Shown: piece by piece, positions 54,664-62,798 of the stretch
How the letters are laid out: every line of letters begins with the position of its first letter
Position numbering within the stretch: position 1 is the stretch's first letter
NCBI GenBank assembly: GCA_003162415.1
Contig: PMOL01000011.1
Coordinates: 257,415-321,414, forward strand
Direction: 5' to 3'
DNA from: Candidatus Dormiibacterota bacterium
Lineage (GTDB): Bacteria > Chloroflexota > Dormibacteria > Aeolococcales > Aeolococcaceae
DNA: 64,000 nt
Notes under the pieces: model-generated
Seen by the model: only the letters and a program-made list of their open reading frames with translations
Databases searched by the model: none
What the model was told of the DNA's origin: nothing
Position numbers and translations under genes: made by a program

Positions 54664-56373
54664 GTGGCAGATCCGAGCGGCAAGCCGCCGTCGTTGGTGC
54701 CGGCGGGTGAGTGGCGGCGACGACCCCTCCTGAGCTGGGGGCTTCGAGCGCTGGTATTCGCCGTACCCGTCGGGTTCTCCTTCGGCGTGGCCCTGCTGTT
54801 GAGCCGAACGCTGCCCCGGGCCCACAGTCCATGGACGGCTGCGTTGTGGGTAAGCGTCGCCGCGATCGGATCGCTCCTGACCCTCGTCGTGTTCGAACGC
54901 GCTGCTCGGCGGCTGCTGCCGCTGGCAGCGCTCCTGAACGTGTCATTGCTCTTTCCCGACAAGGCGCCTGCGCGGTTCGCGGTCGCACGGCGCGCGGGTA
55001 CCCCGCGCGAGCTGCGCGAACGTATGGAGGCCGCCCGCTCATCCGGCCAGGTCGATCATGCGCAGGACCTGGCAACGGTCATCGAGCTGGTTCTGGCGCT
55101 CAATGTCCACGACCGAGCGAGCCGTGGACATTCCGAGCGTGTCCGGGTGTTCACCGATCTGCTCACGACCGAGCTACGGCTGCCGGAGGAGGATCGTGCG
55201 CGCCTCCGGTGGGCCGCCCTCCTCCACGACGTCGGCAAGCTCGAGGTGCCCGCGTCGCTCCTCAACAAACCGTCCGCGCCGGACGAAGCGGAGTGGATTG
55301 TTCTGCGTCGCCACCCCGATGACGGCGCCCGAATGGTCGCGCCACTCCTTCCGTGGTTGGGCGAGTGGGGTGCGGCCGTCGTGCAGCACCACGAGCGGTA
55401 TGACGGCACCGGCTATCCCCGCGGCTTGAAGGGACACGACATCTCGCTCGGGGCGCGGATCGTCTCGGTGGCGGACGTGTACGAGGTGATGACCGCTCCG
55501 CGACCGTACAAGCGACCGATGAGCGTTGTGGCATCGCGGCAGGAGCTCATCCGGGTCGCGGGCACCCAATTGGATCCGGCAATCGTCCGCGCCTTCCTCA
55601 ATATCTCCACTGGAAACCTGTGGCGGACCATTGGAATCGGCGCGTGGATTGCTCAGATCCCCACACTGGGAGATCTCTGGTCCGGACTCGGCAGTTGGCT
55701 GGGGACGGGTGTGGCGACCATCGGGGCCATTGGTGTCATCGCGGTCGGCGGGATCCTCGGCGGGCTCGGCCCGGTAGTGCCCCATGGAGGATTCGGGATC
55801 CTGCCGCCCGCCCACGTGATTATTGGCGGGCACCAGGGCTCGATAACTCCGGCGCCGAATGCGTCCGGGTTACCTGGACAGAGCGCGTCGCCCACAGCCG
55901 CACCGAGCCGTCCGCCAGTCACCCCTGGTGCGACCTTGCCACCGACCAGCCGGCCGACGCCCAGAGCAACACCGACTCCAAAGCCTACGCCTACGCCTAC
56001 GCCTGCACCAACCGCGACCCCGACCCCAACGGACCCGTGCCCCCTCTGTACGAACACCTCGCCGACTTGCAGGACATACTGCCGCAACGCCGTTCTGACC
56101 CTCTGCCGCAACTACTGCGAGGGCAACGACAACCAGATCTGCAACTCACATTGCTACGGCAATGACAATCCTGTCTGCAACAGCTATTGCGTCGGGCCCA
56201 ACAATCCGAAGTGCACGTCGAACTGTCAGGTGAGCGTGGCGCTCGCCGCACTGTCGACGACCTATGGCGCACCCGCGCGATCCACGTTGATGGCGCGCGT
56301 TCGTCTCGCCGCACCATCGTGGGCGGATTGGTCTGACGACGGATACGTACTCGCCGGCCTCATTAAGCTTTGA
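54664..56373 (+). CDS. HD-GYP-domain membrane protein with a C-terminal Cys-rich repeat tail
   Basis: The protein (569 aa). Two membrane helices lie at about residues 26-47 and 58-77. An HD-GYP phosphodiesterase domain runs about 135-310, with LLHDVGK (His188-Asp189), QHHERYDGTGYPRGLKG (HH 242-243, GYP 250-252) and RPYK (280-283). A Gly-rich hydrophobic segment is at about 318-368, a Pro/Thr linker at about 400-457, and a Cys-rich end from 459 where Cys recur as C-x3-C-x7 five times in a row. HD-GYP domains cleave c-di-GMP; if the last hydrophobic segment spans the membrane, the Cys tail is outside. The start is GTG with Shine-Dalgarno AAGGAG. Confidence 0.88.
   Translation: MADPSGKPPSLVPAGEWRRRPLLSWGLRALVFAVPVGFSFGVALLLSRTLPRAHSPWTAALWVSVAAIGSLLTLVVFERAARRLLPLAALLNVSLLFPDKAPARFAVARRAGTPRELRERMEAARSSGQVDHAQDLATVIELVLALNVHDRASRGHSERVRVFTDLLTTELRLPEEDRARLRWAALLHDVGKLEVPASLLNKPSAPDEAEWIVLRRHPDDGARMVAPLLPWLGEWGAAVVQHHERYDGTGYPRGLKGHDISLGARIVSVADVYEVMTAPRPYKRPMSVVASRQELIRVAGTQLDPAIVRAFLNISTGNLWRTIGIGAWIAQIPTLGDLWSGLGSWLGTGVATIGAIGVIAVGGILGGLGPVVPHGGFGILPPAHVIIGGHQGSITPAPNASGLPGQSASPTAAPSRPPVTPGATLPPTSRPTPRATPTPKPTPTPTPAPTATPTPTDPCPLCTNTSPTCRTYCRNAVLTLCRNYCEGNDNQICNSHCYGNDNPVCNSYCVGPNNPKCTSNCQVSVALAALSTTYGAPARSTLMARVRLAAPSWADWSDDGYVLAGLIKL
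56068..56226 (+). repeat. 36-bp periodic Cys repeat in the HD-GYP protein tail
   Basis: Cys codons recur with exact 36-base spacing (56068, 56104, 56140, 56176, 56212 and 56080, 56116, 56152, 56188, 56224), giving five units of C-x3-C-x7. The filler is Asn-rich (NDNPVCNSYC type). The DNA copies are diverged, so the spacing is kept by selection rather than by recent duplication. Confidence 0.85.
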
Positions 56374-56460
56374 CCGGATCGGGAGCACGCCTCCGCGACC
56401 TGTAGGTGTGCGAGGGCGGGATCGCGAGCACCCGTCCGTCGAGCGTGCGCTCAACCCGGC

Positions 56461-57426
56461 GTGCCTGAGAAGGGGCACGATGCGGGTGTGCCAATTCCCC
56501 TCATGCTGGCGACGCTGACCGACCGTCGCGACTTCGGTGGCGACTGGCTGCTCGAGCGCAAGTTCGACGGCGAGCGCTGCGTGGCGCGCAAACAGGGCGG
56601 CGACGTGCGGCTCGAGTCGCGCACCGGCAAGGACATCACCGCCACGTACCCCGAAGTGAGCGCTGCCCTGGTCACACAGCGCGCACGCGAGCTCCTGCTT
56701 GACGGTGAGGTGGTCGCGTACGAAGGTGAGCAGACGTCCTTCAGCCGGCTTCAGCAGCGTCTCGGCACCACGGCGCCCTCCCGCCAGCAGATGGCCGCGT
56801 ACCCAGTGGTCTATTGCGTCTTTGATGTCCTGGAGATCAACGGCGAGGTCCTGACTCACCTCCCACTCGGGGAGCGTCGCGCCCGATTGACGCGGGCAAT
56901 CCGGACGAGCGCGGCCTTGCAACTCTCCGAAGCCTGGCGGGATGGCGCTCAGCGGCGGTTTGACGACGCGTGCCGTTCCGGTTGGGAGGGACTCATCGCC
57001 AAGCGTGCCGATGCGCCGTACGCCCCCGGGCGTTCGAAGGACTGGCTGAAGCTGAAGTGCGTCTGGGAGCAGGAGTTCGTCGTTGGCGGTTACACCGATC
57101 CAACTGGCAGCCGGACTGATTTCGGTGCGCTGCTCGTTGGGTATCACGAGGACGGCCGCCTCCGGTACGCCGGAAAGGTCGGCACCGGCTACACCGCGGC
57201 GAGGCTCCGCGATCTCGGCGCGACCCTGCGATCCCTGGAGACATCGGGGCCGCCGTTCATGGACGCGAGACCCATTCCGCGCGGCACGCACTGGACCCGG
57301 CCAGAACTGGTCGCGCAGATCGGCTTCGCAGAATGGACCAATGATGGCCGCCTGCGGCAACCGCGCTTCCTCGGTCTGCGCGACGACAAGCGTCCGGCCG
57401 AGGTGATTCGGGAGCGGCCCCGATGA
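56461..57426 (+). CDS. ATP-dependent DNA ligase (LigC/LigD ligase-domain type)
   Basis: The protein (321 aa) has the nucleotidyltransferase domain with adenylated Lys34 in ERKFDGER, then SRTGKDIT, LLLDGEVVAY, EGLIAKR and WLKLKC, and an OB-fold C-terminal half (VVGGYTDPTGSR, GKVGTGY). It has no polymerase or phosphoesterase domain, so it resembles stand-alone LigC-type ligases linked to base-excision or end-joining repair. Ku is not present. The start is GTG 56461, with GTG 56488 and ATG 56503 possible. Its stop overlaps the tag start as ATGA. Confidence 0.92.
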   Translation: MPEKGHDAGVPIPLMLATLTDRRDFGGDWLLERKFDGERCVARKQGGDVRLESRTGKDITATYPEVSAALVTQRARELLLDGEVVAYEGEQTSFSRLQQRLGTTAPSRQQMAAYPVVYCVFDVLEINGEVLTHLPLGERRARLTRAIRTSAALQLSEAWRDGAQRRFDDACRSGWEGLIAKRADAPYAPGRSKDWLKLKCVWEQEFVVGGYTDPTGSRTDFGALLVGYHEDGRLRYAGKVGTGYTAARLRDLGATLRSLETSGPPFMDARPIPRGTHWTRPELVAQIGFAEWTNDGRLRQPRFLGLRDDKRPAEVIRERPR

Positions 57427-58004
57427 GACGGTGTTTCGGCGACGGTGACCCCCTCTACGAGCGGTATCACGACACCGAATGGGGCTTTCCAGTGCCCGAC
57501 GAGCGTGCGCTGTTCGAACTCCTGAGCCTCGAGGCGTTCCAGGCAGGGCTCTCCTGGCGGACCATTCTTGCCAAGCGCGATGCCTTCCGGCGCGCATTCG
57601 CGAACTTCGACGCTGATGCCGTTGCGCGCTTTGATCCGGCAGACGTCAAACGCCTCCTGGACGACGTCAGCATCGTGCGCAATCGGGCGAAGATCGAGGC
57701 CACAATTGGCAACGCGCGCGCCATCCTGCTTCTGCGCGTCGCCGGCGAGCCGCTTGTCTCAATCCTCCGGAAGGATCCACGGGCATCACGGCGCAGGCCA
57801 CCAGCGGCGTGGAGCGACGTCCCCTCGACGACACCCGAGGCCGCAGCCCTCGCGCGCGAACTCAAACGCCGGGGCTTTCGCTTCCTCGGCCCCACAACGC
57901 TCTACGCATTCATGCAGGCCTGCGGCGTGGTCGACGACCACCTCGCGGCTTGCCCGGTACGACCCGCCGTCGAGCGCGCACGCCGAGCCGCCGGGCTGAT
58001 CTGA
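57423..58004 (+). CDS. tag: DNA-3-methyladenine glycosylase I
   Basis: The protein (193 aa) fits Tag: RRCFGDGDPLYERYHDTEWG at the N-terminus and the final DDHLAACPV. The zinc-snap residues can be placed at Cys4, His16 (YHDTEWG), the His of DDH near 178 and the Cys of AACP near 182. It removes 3-methyladenine from DNA. It is translationally coupled to the ATP-dependent ligase (57423-57426), a plausible two-gene base-excision repair unit. Confidence 0.93.
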   Translation: MRRCFGDGDPLYERYHDTEWGFPVPDERALFELLSLEAFQAGLSWRTILAKRDAFRRAFANFDADAVARFDPADVKRLLDDVSIVRNRAKIEATIGNARAILLLRVAGEPLVSILRKDPRASRRRPPAAWSDVPSTTPEAAALARELKRRGFRFLGPTTLYAFMQACGVVDDHLAACPVRPAVERARRAAGLI

Positions 58005-58027
58005 TGGGTCGCTAGGAGGTCGGATCG

Positions 58028-59125
58028 ATGACACAACCACCCGCGGCAAACAGACTGGTAGCCATCGCGCACAGCCCCGGGGACTATAAGCGTCTCGGAT
58101 TGTCGCCCACGTCGATCGAGCCCTGGGAGGATGGCGCCCGCACCGACGACTCACCGGGGACGTACGAGTGGTGGTACTTCGACGCGCATCTCGTTGACGG
58201 CGCCAAGTTGGTGATCGCGTTCATGAACAAGGACATCGCCGACCCGCAGAAGCCGTTGTCCCCGTTGCTGCGGCTCGAGCTCGACCTGCCTGACGCGCGA
58301 CACTTCGAGAAGCCCATCGACTTTCCGGCGGCGGCGTGGTCGGCGGCTCGCGACCATGCTGATGTGCGCCTTGGCAGCAACCGATTCACCGGTGACCTTC
58401 ACACCTATCGGATCGAGGCGACTGCGGAGGAGATATCGGTCGAAGTCACGTTGACCGGCGAGGTTCCGGCGTGGCGGCCGGGCTCGGGATACATGCTGTT
58501 CGGTGCCGATCGGTCGCTGGAGTTCGCGTGGCTTCCCTCGGTGCCGCAGGGCGCCGTCACCGTCAGGTACACGGTCGACGGTGAGCTGCACGACACGACC
58601 GGGGTCGGCTACCACGATCACAACTGGGGCAATGTCGGCCTGATGAAGATCGTCCACGACTGGTACTGGGCCCGCGGGCAAGCTGGTCCGTACTCGGTCA
58701 TCGCTTCATACATCACGTCCACCAAGAGGTATGGCTTCGAGCCGATTCCGATCTTCATGCTGGCCCACGATAACGTCGTTATCGGTGACGACCCGACCAA
58801 GGTCACCTTTGAACGCGAAGGGATCTACAACGACGAGACAACCGGAAAGCCCGTGGCGAGAATCACACGGTACATCTATCAGGACGGCGAGGACCGATAC
58901 GTTGTTTCCTTCGCGCGTACTCGCGATCTGACGCTCAGCCGGATGATCGACAACGTCAAGGGTGTCAAGCATATCGCCGCACGGCTCGCGCACTTCGACG
59001 GCGCATACCTGCGATTCGCGGGCGACATCGAGGTTTCGCATCACCGTGGCAGCGAGTTGATTGAGACGCACAAGAACGAAGCAATCTGGGAACTGATGTA
59101 CTTCGGTCATGCGCGCCTGGAGTAA
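58028..59125 (+). CDS. CrtC/AttH-type lipocalin-like protein (hydroxyneurosporene synthase family)
   Basis: The protein (365 aa) has the two-lobed lipocalin-like fold: EWWYFDAHL near residue 47, GYHDHNWGN near 196 and a candidate catalytic region around HDWYWARGQAGPYS. Family members include carotenoid 1,2-hydratase CrtC and AttH; many are annotated only by fold. No carotenoid genes are here, so the substrate is unknown, probably hydrophobic. A strong Shine-Dalgarno AGGAGG stands 9 bases before ATG 58028. No signal peptide is seen. Confidence 0.82.
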   Translation: MTQPPAANRLVAIAHSPGDYKRLGLSPTSIEPWEDGARTDDSPGTYEWWYFDAHLVDGAKLVIAFMNKDIADPQKPLSPLLRLELDLPDARHFEKPIDFPAAAWSAARDHADVRLGSNRFTGDLHTYRIEATAEEISVEVTLTGEVPAWRPGSGYMLFGADRSLEFAWLPSVPQGAVTVRYTVDGELHDTTGVGYHDHNWGNVGLMKIVHDWYWARGQAGPYSVIASYITSTKRYGFEPIPIFMLAHDNVVIGDDPTKVTFEREGIYNDETTGKPVARITRYIYQDGEDRYVVSFARTRDLTLSRMIDNVKGVKHIAARLAHFDGAYLRFAGDIEVSHHRGSELIETHKNEAIWELMYFGHARLE

Positions 59126-59152
59126 ACCTGCCGCCGCACCGGTACGACATGC

Positions 59153-59158
59153 CACGAT
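59153..59158 (+). promoter_or_regulatory. -10-like element CACGAT of the AraC-family gene
   Basis: CACGAT is 7 bases before the GTG at 59166, with no Shine-Dalgarno. It departs from TANNNT at the first base. Confidence 0.3.
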
Positions 59159-59165
59159 CTAGTAC

Positions 59166-59615
59166 GTGACCAGCACCCCCGCCGCTGCGCAGCACCTGCA
59201 CGACCTCGCCCGCCTGCGCCGCGTCCGCGACCGGATTGATCGGGAGTACGCGCAGCCGCTGGACGTCGAGGCGCTCGCCCGCGGCGCGAACATGTCGGCC
59301 GGGCACCTCAGCCGCGAGTTCAAGCTCGCCTACGGCGAGGCGCCATACGGCTACCTCATGACGCGACGCATCGAGCGCGCGATGGCCCTGCTGCGTCGTG
59401 GCGACCTCAGCGTCACGGAGGTGTGTTTCGAGGTGGGCTGCTCGTCGCTGGGCACCTTCAGCACTCGATTCACGGAACTGGTCGGCGTGCCCCCCAGCAC
59501 CTACCGGCGCGACGCGGCGGACGCGACCGCGGGGATGCCGTCATGCGTGGCGAAACAGGTGACCAAACCGATCAGGAATCGAGAAGCGCCAGTCAACGAA
59601 CCGCAACTAGCATGA
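59166..59615 (+). CDS. AraC-family transcriptional regulator (DNA-binding domain only)
   Basis: The protein (149 aa) is a stand-alone AraC helix-turn-helix pair: first helix-turn-helix in VEALARGANMSAGHLSREF (residues 36-54), second in VTEVCFEVGCSSLGTFSTRF with the consensus PxxYRR end near 110. It has no sensor domain, so it may sense through another protein or act constitutively. A VOC gene follows, starting 6 bases after its stop. A 19-base sequence in the AraC 3' end is repeated before the next VOC gene and is a candidate target. Confidence 0.88.
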   Translation: MTSTPAAAQHLHDLARLRRVRDRIDREYAQPLDVEALARGANMSAGHLSREFKLAYGEAPYGYLMTRRIERAMALLRRGDLSVTEVCFEVGCSSLGTFSTRFTELVGVPPSTYRRDAADATAGMPSCVAKQVTKPIRNREAPVNEPQLA

Positions 59616-59620
59616 CCGTC
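59572..59620 (+). promoter_or_regulatory. promoter of VOC gene 1, copy A of a duplicated promoter
   Basis: A 19-base block TCAGGAATCGAGAAGCGCC (59572-59590), then a variable stretch, then -10 TAGCAT (59608-59613), 7 bases before ATG 59621. The same block with the same spacing to the ATG recurs at 60056. The block lies in the 3' coding end of the AraC gene. Confidence 0.6.
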
Positions 59621-60010
59621 ATGGACATCACGACAACCACATCAGGAGTGACCATGACTGAGTCTTCGACGATGGGAATCAAGACCGTGCTGCATCCCGT
59701 CACCGACCTGGCGAATGCCAAGCCGGTGTACACCGCGCTGCTCGGCGTGGAGCCGATGGCGGACGCGCCCTACTACGTCGGCTACGAGGCCCAAGGCCAG
59801 CAGATCGGATTGGTGCCAAATGGTGGACAGCAGGGCATGACCTCGCCGGTGGCCTACTGGCACGTGGCCGACATCGAGGCGAAGCTCGCCGAGGTGACCG
59901 CCGCCGGCGCCACCCTGAAGCAGGCTCCGAACGACGTCGGTAACGGCCGCCTGGTGGCCACCTTTGCCGACCCGGACGGCAACGTCCTCGGGCTGATTCA
60001 GGACCGATGA
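59621..60010 (+). CDS. VOC-superfamily (glyoxalase/bleomycin-resistance-like) protein 1
   Basis: The protein (129 aa) is a single VOC domain: VLHPVTDLANAKPVYTALLG near residue 23, VAYWHVADIEAKLAEV near 82 and FADPDGNVLGLIQ at the end. The second residue pair of the metal site is not clear. Substrate is unknown; it may be metal-dependent or a binding protein. I choose ATG 59621 by alignment with the duplicated promoter; a second start, ATG 59654 with Shine-Dalgarno AGGAG, would give 118 aa. The AraC regulator is directly upstream. Confidence 0.85.
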   Translation: MDITTTTSGVTMTESSTMGIKTVLHPVTDLANAKPVYTALLGVEPMADAPYYVGYEAQGQQIGLVPNGGQQGMTSPVAYWHVADIEAKLAEVTAAGATLKQAPNDVGNGRLVATFADPDGNVLGLIQDR

Positions 60011-60055
60011 CGTTCCACCCTCACCGGCGAGCACCTCGCGGCCTACGCTGACACG

Positions 60056-60104
60056 TCAGGAATCGAGAAGCGCCGGTCACCGGTCACGACCTAGAGTGAC
60101 CGCC
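60056..60104 (+). promoter_or_regulatory. promoter of VOC gene 2, copy B of a duplicated promoter
   Basis: The 19-base block (60056-60074) is identical to copy A; the -10 is TAGAGT (60092-60097), 7 bases before ATG 60105. The total distance to the ATG is 49 bases, the same as in copy A. Confidence 0.6.
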
Positions 60105-60515
60105 ATGGACATCAGCATCAATTCGACGTTCCTGCCGCACAACGACCCAGAGGAGTCCCTCGCCTTCTATCGCGACACCCTCGGCTTCGAGGTGCGCAAC
60201 GACGTCGGCTACGCCGGGATGCGCTGGGTCACGGTCGGCCCCACCGGCCAGCCGGGCACGTCCATCGTCCTGTATCCGCCGTTCGCCACCCCCGGGATCA
60301 CCGACGACGAGCGCCGCACCATCGTCGAGATGATGGCCAAGGGTACCTACGCCATCATCGTCCTGGCCACGCCCGACCTCGACGGCGCCTTCGAGCGGCT
60401 GGAGGCCAGTGGCGCCGAGGTCGTCCAGGAGCCGACCGAGCAGCCGTACGGGATTCGCGACTGCGCCATCCGCGATCCCGCTGGCAACCTGATCCGCATC
60501 AGCGAGCTGCGCTGA
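60105..60515 (+). CDS. VOC-superfamily protein 2
   Basis: The protein (136 aa) has one VOC domain: FLPHNDPEESLAFYRDTLGFEV near residues 9-30, an Ile/Val-rich middle strand, and DCAIRDPAGNLIRISEL at the C-terminus. It starts MDIS, like the MDIT of VOC protein 1, but the rest of the two proteins differs clearly, so only the promoter and start were shared or duplicated. Probable metal ligands are His12 and the Glu near the end. Substrate is unknown. Confidence 0.87.
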   Translation: MDISINSTFLPHNDPEESLAFYRDTLGFEVRNDVGYAGMRWVTVGPTGQPGTSIVLYPPFATPGITDDERRTIVEMMAKGTYAIIVLATPDLDGAFERLEASGAEVVQEPTEQPYGIRDCAIRDPAGNLIRISELR

Positions 60516-60531
60516 GCCGAGGGGCTGCCGG

Positions 60532-61743
60532 CTACGCGCGCCCCTCCTCGCGCTTCAGCTCCTCGCGGCCGATGATCGAGAGATGCACCTCGTCCGGGCC
60601 GTCCATGAATCGTGCCGACCGAGCGTACGCGAACATCTGGGTGAGCGGCAGATCCTGCGAGACGCCGGCGCCGCCGTGCACTTGAATCGCCCGGTCGATC
60701 ACCGCCTGGGCAACATTGGGAGCCACCACCTTGATCGCCGAGATCTCGAAGCGCGCGCCGAGGCAGCCCTGGGTGTCGAGGAGCCACGCGGCCTTCTGGC
60801 ACAACAACCTCGCCTGCTCGATCTCGATACGCGACTTGGCGATCTGCTCGCGCACCACACCCTGCTCGGCGAGCCGTTTGCCGAACGCGGTGCGTGACTT
60901 GGCCCGCTCGCACATCAACGAGAGCGCACGCTCCGCCGCACCGATCAGACGCATGCAGTGATGCAGACGCCCGGGACCGAGCCGCGCCTGGGCGATCATG
61001 AACGCGGTGCCCTCATCGCCGATGCGGTTCGACTGCGGCACGCGGACGTTCTCGAGCAACACCTCGCAATGGCTTCCCGGGTCGTCGAAACCGAAGACCT
61101 TGAGCTGGCGCACGATCGTCACGCCGGGCGCATCGATCGGCACCAGCACCATGGTGTGGCGCGCGTGCCGCTCCGCGTCCGGGTCGGTCATGCCGATCAG
61201 CAGGATGACCTTGGCGTTGGGATGCGCCGCACCGCTGGTGAACCACTTACGGCCATTGATGACGTAATCATCAGCGTCGCGATCGATGCGCGTGGCCAGC
61301 TGCGTCGGGTCCGAGCTGGCGACCTCGGGCTCGGTCATCCCGATGCAGGAGCGGATCGCCCCGGCGAGCAGCGGCGTGAGCCATGTCTCCTGCTGCTCGG
61401 GGGTACCGAACTGGGCGAGCACCTCCATGTTCCCCGTGTCCGGCGCCGAGCAGTTCATCGCCTCGGATGCGATGGAACTCCAGCCCATGATCTCGGCGAG
61501 CGCGCCGTACTCGAGGTTGGTGAGTCCGGGGCCGAACCGCTTGTCGGGCAGGAAGAGATTCCAGAGCGCCCGCCGGCGGGCCTCGGCCTTCAGCTCTTCC
61601 ATGACCGGCGAGATGCGCTGCGGGATCGTCTCCGCGGAGAAGCCGCGCCAGTATTCCTCCTCGGCCGGACGGATGCGCTCGTCCATGAAGCGCCAGACCT
61701 TCTCGCTGAGCTCACGCACCCTCGGGGTTTCCGCGAATTCCAT
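60532..61743 (-). CDS. acyl-CoA dehydrogenase (FadE/ACAD10-11 type)
   Basis: The protein (403 aa) has the three-domain ACAD fold: N-terminal helices, a middle beta domain with IGMTEPEVASSDPTQLATR near residue 135 (FAD/substrate loop), and a C-terminal bundle with QVHGGAGVSQDLPL (FAD contact) and ARSARFMDGPDEVH. The catalytic base is expected near this end region. It oxidises a medium or long acyl-CoA at the alpha-beta bond. It is 2 bases downstream of an APH-type kinase gene, matching the kinase-plus-dehydrogenase pairing of human ACAD10/11, which act on 4-hydroxyacyl-CoAs. Shine-Dalgarno AAGGAGG. Confidence 0.93.
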   Translation of the reverse strand: MEFAETPRVRELSEKVWRFMDERIRPAEEEYWRGFSAETIPQRISPVMEELKAEARRRALWNLFLPDKRFGPGLTNLEYGALAEIMGWSSIASEAMNCSAPDTGNMEVLAQFGTPEQQETWLTPLLAGAIRSCIGMTEPEVASSDPTQLATRIDRDADDYVINGRKWFTSGAAHPNAKVILLIGMTDPDAERHARHTMVLVPIDAPGVTIVRQLKVFGFDDPGSHCEVLLENVRVPQSNRIGDEGTAFMIAQARLGPGRLHHCMRLIGAAERALSLMCERAKSRTAFGKRLAEQGVVREQIAKSRIEIEQARLLCQKAAWLLDTQGCLGARFEISAIKVVAPNVAQAVIDRAIQVHGGAGVSQDLPLTQMFAYARSARFMDGPDEVHLSIIGREELKREEGRA

Positions 61744-61745
61744 GT

Positions 61746-62798
61746 TCAGCCTCCTTCGGTGGAACGCAACCGGTCCAGTGCGTCGAGGCCACTCTCGACG
61801 ACGGCCGGCACCATCTCCCCCATCGTTTCGAAGCCCTCGCCGACGGTCATCCCCATCAGGAATCGGGCGGTGATGCCCTCGGCGATGATCGCCAGCTTGT
61901 ATGCGCCAAGCGCGATGTACCAGTCGAGCGAGGTCAGGTCGCGCTGCGTTCCCGCAGCGTAGTCGCGGAGCAGGTCGGCCCGCTTGTAGAAGCCGTCCTC
62001 GACGGTGATCGCCCGTCCGTGCAGGGTGCGCGCCGCCGCGTCGGACGCGTCATCGGCCCAGTACACGCAGAGCAGGCCGACATCGCAGAGCGGATCGCCG
62101 ATCGTGCACATCTCCCAGTCGATCACCGCGACGATGCGCGACGGATCGGCAGGCGCGTACATGACATTGTCGAGGCGGTAATCGCCGTGCACGATTCCCG
62201 GCGGCGACGGCACCGGCACCCTCTCGTCGAGCCGCCGGCGCAACTCGACGATGCTCGGCAGCTCGCGCGTCTTCGACGCCTCCCACTGCTGCCACCACCG
62301 TCGCACCTGGCGAGGGAGGAAGCCGTCGGGATGCCCGAAGTCGCCAAGCCCGATCGCGTCAGGGTCGATCGCGTGCAGGCGCAGGAGTGTGGCGACCAGC
62401 GCCGACGACATCGCCCGCCTTGTGTCCGTGGTGTCGGGAAACTCGGCGGGCAGTGCTTCGCGAACCACGTGCCCGTCGATCCACTCCATGACGTAGAAGC
62501 GCGCGCCGATCACCGACTCGTCCTCACAGAGCGCGATCACGTGCGGTACCGGGATCCCCGTGCCCTGCAACGCCGCGAGCACCCGGTACTCGCGCGGCAT
62601 GTCGTGTGCGGTCGGGAGCACGTGTGCCAGCGGCGGCCGGCGAACCACGAAACGTCGCTCGCCGTCATCGACGATGTAGGTGAGATTCGAGCGTCCGCCG
62701 GGGATGACCTCGCCGCGCAGGGCTCCGGCGAGTCCGCCGACGTGAGGTCCCAGGTATCGAGCGAGCGCCTCGAGGTCGAGCCCCGGGGGCGACGTCAC
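61746..62798 (-). CDS. APH-family kinase (ACAD10/11 kinase-domain-like)
   Basis: The protein (350 aa) is an aminoglycoside-phosphotransferase-like kinase: N-terminal GGRSNLTYIV, FVVRRPP (ATP Lys region), the catalytic loop HGDYRLDNVM near residue 205 and the Mg motif VIDWEMCTIGDP near 225. Next to an acyl-CoA dehydrogenase this type phosphorylates 4-hydroxyacyl-CoA in the known eukaryotic ACAD10/11 pathway; antibiotic resistance is unlikely. The start is GTG 62798, overlapping the atpC stop as GTGA, so it may be read from the ATP synthase operon. Confidence 0.88.
   Translation of the reverse strand: MTSPPGLDLEALARYLGPHVGGLAGALRGEVIPGGRSNLTYIVDDGERRFVVRRPPLAHVLPTAHDMPREYRVLAALQGTGIPVPHVIALCEDESVIGARFYVMEWIDGHVVREALPAEFPDTTDTRRAMSSALVATLLRLHAIDPDAIGLGDFGHPDGFLPRQVRRWWQQWEASKTRELPSIVELRRRLDERVPVPSPPGIVHGDYRLDNVMYAPADPSRIVAVIDWEMCTIGDPLCDVGLLCVYWADDASDAAARTLHGRAITVEDGFYKRADLLRDYAAGTQRDLTSLDWYIALGAYKLAIIAEGITARFLMGMTVGEGFETMGEMVPAVVESGLDALDRLRSTEGG

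Noticed and set aside
61746..62798. Aminoglycoside resistance phosphotransferase
   Set aside because: The APH fold is broad; coupling with an acyl-CoA dehydrogenase fits the ACAD10/11-type kinase better.
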